The notes beneath the pieces were generated by a model. The model was not told the origin of the DNA, did no database searches, and saw nothing but the letters and a program-made list of their open reading frames with translations. A program made the position numbers and the translations under genes. Shown one piece after another: positions 24,601 to 36,600 of a DNA stretch of 64,000 bases. Source of the DNA: Megalobrama amblycephala (Eukaryota; Chordata; Actinopteri; Cypriniformes; Xenocyprididae); the NCBI RefSeq assembly GCF_018812025.1, contig NC_063044.1, forward strand, positions 42,747,330-42,811,329. The letters are read 5' to 3'. How positions within the stretch are numbered: the stretch's first letter is position 1; each line of letters begins with the position of its first letter.

Positions 24601-27600
24601 TTGTTTACTGTTAGTTGTAATGAGTTTTTGTGTACTTTGCTGTGTATGTTGATGATAGAGAGAGAGAGTTTATGGATAATATTTTAATGCACACTTGTAC
24701 TGTGACTTTTTAAGCTCTTACAGAGATTTTCTAGAGTGAAAACGGACGCTTCGTCTTTTATGTGAAGTACAATAAACATCATAAAACTCGTCAGTAAAGT
24801 TTTGGCCATCATTCAGATGGGATTGGGTACAACAGGCTTGTACTAATATAATGGAAGAAGACAATATAAGTTATAACCGTAATTGAACTAAACTATACCT
24901 GTTCTATCTCCATGCAGCATGTATTCGCAGTTTCTGACATTATAGTGCGTCCTGACAGAATCTTGACACCAGAGAATCAGCTCTTGAAGCTCCGCCCTCT
25001 TAGGTTGAGTGCAGCAGCTCATTTGCATTTAAAGGGACCACACTGAAACGGCGCGTTTTTGCTCAACCCCAAAAAGTGGCAATTTTAACATACTATAAAA
25101 AATTATCTGTGGGGTATTTTGAGCTAAAACTTTACATACATACTCTGGGGACATCAGAGACTATTTTACATCTTGTAAAATGGGGCATAATAGGTCCCCT
25201 TTAAGAAAAAACAGCCGTTTTAAGGGGTCGTGCTCAAATGAACCCACAGCATTGGTCAATAAAAGCAGCGCAGACGTATGCAAGTCATGCTAGTTGCATT
25301 AATGTAGTGCAGACGTGAAAGAACTGGCCAAAAATATGAATCATTTTGATTAATGTCATAGCGCAACTTAAATGGATGAGCTCTTTCCTGATGATGATGT
25401 CATACTGATGTAAGAGCTATGGGCAAGTCGGTAAAGGGTGCGTCTGTTGCTAAACCATCTAAACCATGAGTCATTTCTCATAAATTAATTTGTCTCGTTC
25501 TGCATCTTTTTGTCCCTCTCACTCTCGTTCATTAGGTCAGGGTAGATTTGAGTCCTCTCCAGAGAGATGTTTTATTGCAGCCACTGCACCTAATCTCTAA
25601 ATGGAGCTTGCGTGTCTCTGAGTGCCCAACAGCCAACTTGATGGATGCTTTACAACACTTCAGTGATTCTGAGTTTGCTGCAGCTCTTACGTGTTCTTCG
25701 CTTGTCAGATTTCTGCATTTTTCTAGGCTGTGCGTGTTCTCTGGTGTCCGGCTTCTGCAGTTTGACATGGCTGTTTTCTAGACATGCACATTTGTCTTCA
25801 CTATTCAGTCTAACTGTGAGACACTGATCTGCTGCTGATTATTTTTTTGGTAACACTTTACAATAAGGTTCATTTGTTAACATTAGTTAATGTATTAACT
25901 AACTTTAACTAACCATGAGCAATATATTTGTTACTGTTTTTGTTCATCTTTGTTAACGTTAGTTAATGGAAATACAGCAGTTCATGAAGGTTCGCAATGC
26001 ATTAACTAAAGTTAACAAATACAACTCTTGATTTTAATAATGTATTAGTAAATGTTGAAATTAACATTAACAAAAATTCATAAATTCTGTATAAGTGCAG
26101 TTCACTATTAGTTCATGTTAACTAATGTTAACTAATGAACTTTATTGTAAATTGTTACTGTTTTTTTTTTTTTTTTAGAATAGTTTACAAAAGCCTTAAA
26201 GTATACCGTTCCCACCAACATGAAAATTTCTCTCTTCTATGGTCATTTACTTAATTTCATGTTATTTCAAATCTGTCTGGGTTTATTTCATGGGACACAA
26301 ACAGAAGAATGTTGTTGAATTTAATGTCGTATAATGGAAGCATTATAAGATATTCTATTATGAGATATTCTTCAAATAGCGACCTTATGTGTTCCACGGA
26401 AGAAAGTCATATTGTCTTTTCTGTTGGGCACAGTGTAAAGGACACTAAAGAACAACAAAATGGCTGCATGTCCATATGCTGTCTAGTTAGTGTAGGAGTT
26501 TGTGTTTACAGGCATCTTTGATTTGACGCATGTTTGCTGCCGCAAGCCAAGAAATCACTGCACATTATGATTTGTGACTCAGACAATTTTTGCTGTTGGG
26601 GTAAAATACATAAATCAAATTTTGTTCAGATGAACGACTATTGGCCTTTATTAAGCTAACACAGCAAATTTGCACGCAGGTGAGTGCCAGCAGGTAGACG
26701 CAATTTCATCAAACGCTGCTGAATCACAGCTTCACTAATGCATTAGGATTCATCCTGAAGGGACGTGAACCTCTTTATTTAGGTTAAAGAGTCCCTTCAG
26801 GCCAAAGTGCCTTATTAAAATCTCATCAGCCGTAGTCGTCCAGTCACTGGCTCAGGAGGAGGTCGTCTTCCTCATTGCTACTGTGGCTTCAGGGGAAGTT
26901 TTGTCACTCACAAATGTAACAGCAAGTTAAACAGTGTTTATAAGCCAATCAGACTCCAGGCTTCTCCGTCACTCACTAATCATTAAAGTGCTATCTATAA
27001 AATGCTTGAATGGCATGCCATTAGCTTGAAGCAATTCAGGCAAATGCATGTGTGTCAATGTGCTTGGATTGTTTTTAAGCTTCGGTGCATTTTTGGTTTT
27101 AATGTGCATTGCATTTGCCCCCAACCCTGACACAGATCTGACGGCAAATTATACTCAAGTAAGGAGAAAATGAAAAACAATGGCCTAGTTTGTTTTTTTC
27201 TATTAGAGAAAAAGATTACTCAAAGATGATAATCAATGGCATTATTTACCCACCCTAATGTTACTCCAAACCCATATAACTGTCTATGTTTTGCAGAAAA
27301 TTATAAGATAAGCTTGCAGACTTTTAACCAGCTTTGTATTGTTGTATCGCTAGTGTATGCAAACAAACAATGTGCACTCTTTCTTGATATTACCTGCACT
27401 CAGATATCACCGTTTGTCAGCAAGTTTTTGTTAAAACTAGTTTGAACTTCTACATTTTTGTATTCCTGCCCACAGACAGTTTGATCAGCATAGGGGTGTG
27501 CCAAAATCAAAGTGCGTTGTAGGTGTTGAAGTTTTGGGATATTTATTTTTTTTGTATTTTTTGCCACAGCCCTTTTTATCGGTTTTCTGTAGTCATGTAG

Positions 27601-30600
27601 CAGTGATTTCACTATATCTTCATATTTCTGCTACATAGACAGCCAAGTATTATTTAAAGGACAATAAAGTAAAACCAATGGCTATTAACGTACCATAAAA
27701 GACCCAAAACTGACCCAAAATAATATAGTGCACAAGTCATATGAGCTATTGTTATGGTGCCTTGTTGTGCCCTTTTTGGAGCTTGACAGCTCCTGGTCAC
27801 TGTATTCTTTCATTGTATTATAAAGAGGTTTTTGTTTCTTTCTCTATCCCACACTGTCTCTAACTCACTCTCTATCTCTTGTGTTCCAGGAGAATGATGC
27901 TTCTGCTAATCTCTGTGAGCTCTCTTCCTAAACTGAGTCATCCTGTCACTGTAGATTATACATATCGGTTTTATGTTCGAGATTAAGAGGAAGACTTTTA
28001 TAGAACCTCTCATTCACTCTCTTTTTCTATCGCTCTCATTCTCTCTATTAACTCTGTCTTTCTTATCTCACAGTGCATTCTTCTCACTCTTTTAATAATT
28101 GTGCAAATTCCTATACTAGGAACAATTTCCCCCCAATATTCCATTAAGTCATTTACTTTCTACCTGGTACTTGCTGACTGTTTGATTCCCATTTGCTGTG
28201 TGTCTTTACTATGGTCTAATAAGTATGACTTTTTGATGTTGGGATCAAGCAATAAGGATCCAGGTACAATATTTAGGGCTCATCATGATTTTTATGATGA
28301 TGGCTTCTATTTTGTATTGGCAACTAAATAACATAGATTATATAATATTAAATATATTTGCCATTCTTAACTGTTATATCTGAAAATGTGGTTAAAAAAC
28401 TGATCAGCTTCTTTATGAACTGTACACAGGCCTAATAATCAAGTTGGCTCATAGACTAATGTACTAATCCAGGTTGTGTGCTTAAGTAGGTGTTTTTGTA
28501 AAGTGAAACTAGGTCGAGGAGCTACAACACACTACTGCATTAATTCATGTGTGGTTTTCTCTGTCAGGTTTATCTGTTTATAGACTTGCCCTCTTTGTTC
28601 CAGAACCTTCACTGCTGGATCTCTCTCTCTCTTGCTCACTCACTCGCTCTCTCACCTGATACTCCATATGTAGGACAACACAATTTTGTAGCATCTCACT
28701 CCCGCAAGTACTTTGCCTACATGAAATGTGGAATGTATAGAGCATGTTTTTTTAGCAAGATCTATACTGATTTCCCCAATGGGATTTGCATGGTTATTTT
28801 TACTCATCACAATGAAAAATTTACATGGTTCTCTCTGTGTCTTGTGCGCTGATACGCACCCTGCCTCGTGCTCTCCAGCTCTTTATTTAGAACAGGAGAG
28901 ACACATGCAGTGGAGCGTAGACAGAGGAAATCAGAAGCTCCTGCCAGACTCACAGGATGTAGGTTAGTTTACTCAGACTTGACCTGGACAAGTACTGAGT
29001 CACTGGCGTGTGCCGAGCTTAGCTCATACTAGACCAGAGTGGACAGATACTAGGCCCCTTTCTCAGGGCAAAACGTGTATTACCACTGAGTCAGTCACCC
29101 CAGGATAGAAGAGAGGCATTATGGGTAGAGAACAGGGGGAGGGGCTTTCTTGAAGAGAATGTTTTTGCCAGTATTAACATCGCTCCAGGTTGTGTTCCTG
29201 AGCTACCTGTGTCCAATGAGTCACTGCTATAGATGGGATTTATGGCCCTTCACCCACAGCTGAAATGTCATAAAGATGCAATTTTAGTCATACACACTAG
29301 CATCAGGACTTCTCTGTGTGATCTTTCAATCTGCTTTTTAACTGCAAGTGGTCTTTGTCCTAGCTGGACATGAAAGCTCAACGGAAGTCTCCTACCACAG
29401 AGTTTTATCTAAGAGCAGACTTAAAGGGAGAGTTCACCCAAAAATGAAAATTCTATCATTACTTTGTCACCCTCAGGTTGTTCCAAACCTGTATGAGTTT
29501 CTTTCTTCTGTTGAACACAAAAGAAGATATTTTAAAATAGGAGAAAGAAACTCATACAGGTTTGGAACAAAATGAGGGTGAGTAATTGGTGACAGAATTT
29601 TCATTTTTGGGTGAACTATCCTATCCCTTTAAAAAAATGCCTTAATTACTTATCACTTATTAAGATTTGACACAGTCTTCCTCTGTAACGATTTCTTATT
29701 TTCTTCTGTCTGCTATCTGCAGGTCTGCTGGCTCTGCTCCTGCTGCTCGTTCTTCCCCTGCTGCCCCTAAGCCTGCGACCCCAACAACTGCAGGCAAGAC
29801 ATCTACATCTGCATCCAGACCAACTACTGCTACACCCAAGACACCATCTACTACGGCTAAACCTTCTCCTGCTAAAACCACAGCACCCCCTGCTGGCCGC
29901 ACTCCTACTCAGACTCCCAAGACAACAACACCTGTCAAGAAAGGTGGGCACCTCATGGAATACAATAAACACATTCATGAATTTCAGATGTAACCCTTGA
30001 GGTATTCATACTGTGTTTTAATAATTGAATATCGATATTTATGGTAAATATTTTATAAAATACATACTTTAAATTTACAGTATTTAGTGTCCTATTAATT
30101 TCTATTTACAGCTGTGATACTGAGTTTGAAATGATATATTCTGTTTTCATTAGATGTCAGTAAGCAGCCATCAACTACAGCGACCAAGAAGCCCACATCT
30201 TCTCCACTTACCCGGCCAGCACCAGCCAAGACCACCAAACCTGACACACCTAAGTCAGCCTCCAATGCCAAGGCAGAATCAGCCTCCAAAAAGCCCGCTA
30301 CCTCCAGCAAGGCGGCAGATGTTAAGACTAGTAAACCCAAGGAGAGCAAAGCAACACCTTCCAAGGACGTCAGCACAAGCTCCAAGACCACAGGCAGTAA
30401 GCCCAGTGCTAAAACAAGCAGCCCAAAGAAGTCAGTTGGCAGTAGCACTCCAATGGCAGTGAAGCGTGGCCCTAAAGCCTCCCAGCCTGCAGACACAGCA
30501 GCCACAGAGGCTGAGAAGAAGGATGTAGTACCTGCTGTGGTTGCAGCCACTGCAGCAGCCACTGCAGCAGTTGCTTCTGTTGTTTCTGTGGTGACCTCTG

Positions 30601-33600
30601 AGGAAGCCTCTGAAGACTCAGCTACAGCTTTTGCTCCTGCTGCCACTGAAGAGGCACCTGAGGACATGTTTACCCAGGTCAATCCTGCTGCCTCTGAGGT
30701 GAAATTAGAAGACTCATTTACAACTCTTATTCCTGCTTCCTTTGAGGACTCTAAAGATGATTTTAAAGAAATGCCCACATCTGTTATTGCCCCTACCACT
30801 ACTGAAGCACCTGAAGACAAATTTACACCTGTCGTCTGTCCTGTCTCTGAGGAAACATCTGAAATCTCTGTTACACTCTGCAGTCCTCCTGCCTTTGAAG
30901 AAACACCTGAAGACAGAACTATGTCTGCCATTCCCCCCACCTCTGATCAGGCACGAGAAGAAACTGTTTCACCTGTCATTTCTCCTGCTGAAGAAGAAAC
31001 ACCTGAAGATAGAACTACATCTGTCATTCCCCCTACCTTTGATGAGGCACGAGAAGAAACTGTATCACCTGTCATTTCCCCTACCTCTTATGAGGCACGA
31101 GAAGAAACTGTATCACCTGTCATTTCCCCTACCTCTTATGAGGCACCTGAAGAAACGGTTTTACCTGTCATTCCCTCTACATCTTCTGAGGCACCTGAAG
31201 AAACTATTTTACCTGTCATTCCTTCTTCCTCTGAAGAAAAACCTGAAGACACAACTACATCTGTCATTCCCCCGACCTCTTATGAGAAACCTGTTGAAAT
31301 TGTTTCACCTGTCATCCCTCCTGCCTTTGATGAGGAACCTGAAGACACAGTTACACCTGTTATTTCTCCTACCTCTGATGAGGTGGAGCTTGTCTATCCC
31401 CAGGATGCCCCCCTGAGCATGGACAATTATAAAGATGACAATGTCATGTCTCAACTGGCAGCTGAAGTGGATCCGGTAAGCCTGGAGGAATCAGTGCCTG
31501 CTGTGTCTCCCCTAGGCACCACAGTACTGTCCCCACCATCCTCTCCCACCGCCCCAACATTCATGCCAGTCGAGCTCCCAAGCTCAGCTCCCTTCCTGGG
31601 CTTACAGGGTCCAGCTGAACCGTGGGCACAGAGCTCTTCACTGTACACCAGCACTACGACCATAGAGAACCAGGAGCAGGAAAGACAGCAGGATGAAGAA
31701 AGTGAGAATGATGATGAAAAAGAGCAGGATGATACACAGATGCCCTCTGCAGCAGAGAATATGATGGGAGACTTTGATCTGCTGGGCTCCACTGGTGGGG
31801 ATCACATCAGAAGTGCAGCTCCTGTCTCCTCCTGGCAAGAAAGAGAAGAGGCAGTGGAGAAAGCTGAAGAAGAGATTAATGAAGACAATGAAGACAATGA
31901 GGAGGAGGAGGAGGAAGAGAAAGAAGAAGAGGAAGAGAAAGAGGAAGAGAAAAAGGAAGAGGAAGAGGAGGAGGAAGAAGAGGAGGAAGAAGAGGAGGAA
32001 GAGGAGGAGGAAGAGGTGAGAGAGATTGGCATAAAGGAATCAGTACCCCAGACAGAGAAAGAAGATGACTTTAAAAAGGGGGTGGCAGATTTTGCCAGCT
32101 GTGATTGGGGTATGATCCAATCAGATGACATGTACAGCAGTAACAAACATGACTCAGAAGTGACATCTCCCGTCAATGCTGAAGACAGCTGCAGTGCTAA
32201 AGAGACAGGTGACTTCATCATGACCGAGACAGACAGGGAACAACCATTCACAGGGCCTCCTGGAATCCAGTCTTTCGGTAGTGAAGATGAAGAAGATGAT
32301 GAGGATGAAGAGCATTTGAAGGAAGATATGGATCTGGGCTCAGAGCATAATGATGAGTATCACAAACAACAGAAAGACTTAGAGAAGGAAGACGAAGATG
32401 TGGAGATGGTCCACAGGCACATGGCTGAAAGTGGACTTGGGGTTTGTGGAAATGATGGCAATGAAGATGATGGTGATGATGATGATGATTACACAGAGAA
32501 GCATCATCTAGATCTCAACAGCATGGGTCACACTGCTGCAGCAACATCTATGCCTTTGACAGCAGCATGGAGTCATTCAAATCCATTCTCTGATCCCTTG
32601 GCCCAGCCTGCTTCCGTCCTGTCTGAATCAAGCCTGTCAGATTCAAGATTTCAAGATCCAGAAACACTTAGCAAATTCCAAGTTGATCCAGACACAACCA
32701 CCAAATTCTCAGCTGATCCAGATACACCACCCAAATCCCCAGCTGAGGCATTTCTTGACATGAGTCCACCCCTGATTCAGGCCTTAGAACCTCAATCTGA
32801 TATCCAAGAGGATACTGGGAGCTCTGTCCCAGCAGAGTCAGGTATCTTGGCTGCTCCTGCCATTGGAATGTCCCAGTCCAGCACTCTCAGTGGGACAGCC
32901 CTGGCTGCTCACAGCAGCAGTGAGACCAGCACACCTGAAGAGCTTCGGGATTATGACAGCAGCTCAGGTGTAGAGTCCCGATCAGACAAGCAGCAAACAC
33001 CAGTCCCTGCCATGCAGACGGACATGGAGCAAGACCTTGGTATTCACCTTGAGCGTTGTGATGGGGAAGAGGAAGAGGCTGAAACTCTGCCAGCCGATGA
33101 GGTACTGGGTGATGCAGCGACAGCACCAGCCTCCGTTCCATCATCACCATCAACCTCCGGTGATGAGGCCAGTGATACAGAGGGTGAGATGCAGATCAAT
33201 GACCCTGATGTCACGGTTGATGACATCACTACAGTCCCCCACAACCTTGCAGCCCTGGAGGAGGATGAGGAGGCCCCTGAACAGATTGTAGAGGAAGATG
33301 GTGATACACCTCAGTCAGCCAACTCTGTGGCCTCCTATGGTTTTGACTGCTCTGCGTCCATCTCCAATGCCCACTCCATGGCTGAGAGCTGTGGAAAGAG
33401 CCCAGGCATCTTTAGCTTGGAAAATGAAGAGCAGCTTCCGGAAGAGGCCAAGGATCCCTCTTTCATCAAGGAGCTCACCCTGCCAGCAGCTACTGCCTAC
33501 AGTGATGACTTGTTGGGCTGCCCAGTGGATTTGCTGCCTATAAGTGAGCCCACAGAGAGAGATGCTGGGTTTGATGAGCACTACATGCTGTGCAGTAAGA

Positions 33601-36600
33601 CAGACCCAGGCTCTATGGAAGAAATGGATCCAGAGTCCCCCATGCACCTATCACCCCAACATGGGGACGATTCAGATGGCCAGCCACCTTACTACTCTGC
33701 TATATGTGATAAGACTGATAACTTTTTGGCAGGTAACGTATAAAGTCCCTCCTTTGGAATGCACCTTGTCTACCCCAGACCCCACGCTCCCACCCTGTGT
33801 CCTTCATTTCTTCCAAATGTGGGATTAGCAAGCAGAGAAATGAATAGAATAAGTAATAGAAAGGGGAAAAAGAAAGGGGAGCCGCCAGGTGAGGGATTAT
33901 AGCTTTGTCTGAGCTGCTCTCTGTTCTTCTATTACCACGGTGATGGTTATGATTGTATGGCTTAAATTTGTGTATGTACAGTAGCTATTCTCATTTTCTA
34001 TTAGAATGTACTTTTTAAATAACACTGCGCTTCATGGCACCCCTGAACCTGCAATGTTAGACTAAGTTAAGATAACGTCCTTTGATGAAAGGACAAAAAT
34101 GCAAAAAAAATAAAAAAAATAAACACTTGGTGGACTACAACTACCTTTGTATTTATCCTACTGTTTTTACCAATCAAATGTCAATTTTTTATACTTTGTT
34201 TTTTTTTTCTTGTTTTTATTTGATTTGTTGTTAAGATCCCTGTCTTACCTTAATGTTTGTACACACATCAGTTTTCCTGCACTGTAAAAGTAGCTTTACT
34301 GTCTTTTAAAACTTATTCCAATGTCCAGCACTAACTGTTTTAGCATATACAGGTTAGATGATCTTCAGAAGCTTTTCACTCTCAACGTGTTTGACATAGG
34401 GAGGTGAATGAGTGTTAGATGGCAAGTGATACTCCAATTTTTGGTTGTGTTTTGTTAGTTTTGGGCTACTGCTGCACATTTTAGAAAAAAGGATAACATA
34501 GATTCTCATTGGCACGTAACTTAAGTGTTTTAAAGTACTGGGCTCAGATTGATCTGGATTCTTTCATTTACAGTAGTTGGACATTTGTTCTTCGGAACAG
34601 ACTACTATTTCTGTTTATGGATATTCAAGTGTTTTTCTGCATTTGTAAAACTTAGAATGATGCTTGCAGGTCAGTGTACTCTGAGTATTGGACATTTCTA
34701 CAAGAATTTGAACTGCATGTGCAACTAATTAAGAAATTTGTTATCTTGATATGATTCCAGACATGATCCAGGGATATTTGGACATTAATGATTCACAATA
34801 ACTAAAGTTTTTTTCTTCCAAAAAATTCCATTAAACATCATTGCAAGGCTGTCTGTTCCTGTTTGTTTTTTTATTTTTTATTTTATTTTTTATATTTAGT
34901 GGCATGATGGTCTGTTCTCATCCAAGTGCTCCTGTGGAATTTTATTTTGAACAGGAAATGGATATCTGCTGAAATGGTGTTTATTCCAGATGTATTTTGA
35001 TGAAATGACAGTCAGTGCTCATAGTCTATAATCCCCTTCTTCTATAGCATGTCATGACCCCTAAACTCAACACCAGAACAGGACCCCTCCCTGAAAGCCA
35101 AACACAATACTGTTGCATGGTATCTCAAGGAATTGGTTGACAAATTTCCAGAATTGCCTGTTTTCATGTAGTATCATTAGACATTAATGCATAAACCCAA
35201 ACTTGACACAAATATTTCAAAACCTGCCTGAATGATAATTTGGTCCTGTGAGGGTGTGTGTGAGGAAACCTTCTTTCTGCTTTTTCTTTTCCATCTCTCA
35301 GTATCTCTGTCTCTTTCTCTCATCTCCTCTACACTTCCTTTCTCTTTTTAACCACCTGCCACCAAAAACAGTCATTTTACATCAAAAATATCTGGAGGTG
35401 AATTTAACGAAGTACAGTTTATCCTCAATTTATCTTTGAAAGAGAGATTTGCTCCCTGTTTGTTCTGTTATGTAAAATTATGTGTGCCCGATGACATACA
35501 CTGAGAGTAGGCATTTGTTGTTCTCTCCAAATTCCCACAAATCCATTATTTTAATTAAAGGTTTTAGAATTACCAAGTTTAAGTCATTACCATGTGGATG
35601 TGGATGTACGTATGCATCATTTACCCTTAAAAACTGCCTTCATTAATGGAATTTGATCTTTATTTTATTTATATTATGTTTGGATTATTTTATTTATATA
35701 TTTATATGTATTATTTATTTATAATATACATTTATTACATCATATTATTATAATTTATTTATAATTTATTATTATTTATTTATTATTATAATTTAATTTA
35801 TTATGCAATATTATTTATTTATTATATTTATATATGATTAATGTACATTTTTAAGTACTATTCGGGTAGTCCATAAATGTATTTCAGGTAAATGTGCAGT
35901 GAAAAATTCAGTTTGCTAATTTGTCAATTACATGCTTTTTTTTTTTTAGCCCAGTTACTATTCCAAACAATCAGACCCTCTGCAACCCACTCCCATTCTT
36001 GGATTGAATCACATATGACACCTGAATTGCCAGATTTTTGCCCAAATTTGTGTCACACACACTGTACTCTGACCCTTGCGTACACATAAAAACCTAAGTA
36101 TACCTTGGGCTTAACACACAAACTCTGAAAGATTTCTTTACACAGTTAAAACATTTTCAGTCCGAAGTAATGAACTACTCTCTTGAATCTTGCTGGTGAC
36201 TATTTTTTTTTTTTCCAGCTGCGCAATCTAATATTATAGACTGAAAATTACAGTTCTTGAAATTAATATTCAAAGTTAAAAGCTTCTCTGGCAACAGAGC
36301 ACTTGTTGCATTGACACTTTTTTGATTTTACAAACTGAGAACCCAGTATAAATTATTTTCTTTGGTAACCAACATCATGCCACAGATGTGGTTCATGGAG
36401 CTGAACATGTATTGAACACAGAATAATCCTTATGTGATGGTTTGCTAGGTTTGAAAAATATCCCAAGGTGTTTACAGAAAGGATGTGCGGGAAAACTCGA
36501 TTCCTGACTTTATTAACAGTTTTGTCTAACTTGTTGTTTGGTTTGTGTGTTTTCTTTCTGTCTGTGTTTTTCCTCTGTTCCTGTTCGGTCACACCCTTCT

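Larger units (their letters stand above)
22118..29722 (+). other. Third intron of the PRR36-like gene
   Basis: An intron of 7.6 kb with no supported exon. It holds a TTAA-type element (about 24000-25204), a TTAAC-type repeat (25848-26165) and a short palindrome (29421-29632). The other stretches (22120-24000, 25205-25847 and 26170-29420) show only AT-rich sequence and short, unconvincing open frames. Confidence 0.6.

Noticed and set aside
24385..24687. 100-residue + strand open frame
   Set aside because: It lies inside the TTAA-type element at 24.0-25.2 kb, with no transposase motif and no flanking splice continuity.
30095..30940. 281-residue minus-strand open frame over the PRR36-like exon
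   Set aside because: It is antisense to a long in-frame exon with low-complexity content, and its composition mirrors the opposite strand. No splice or start evidence.
31802..32251. Minus-strand frame with a long serine run
   Set aside because: This is the antisense of the glutamate-run coding sequence.
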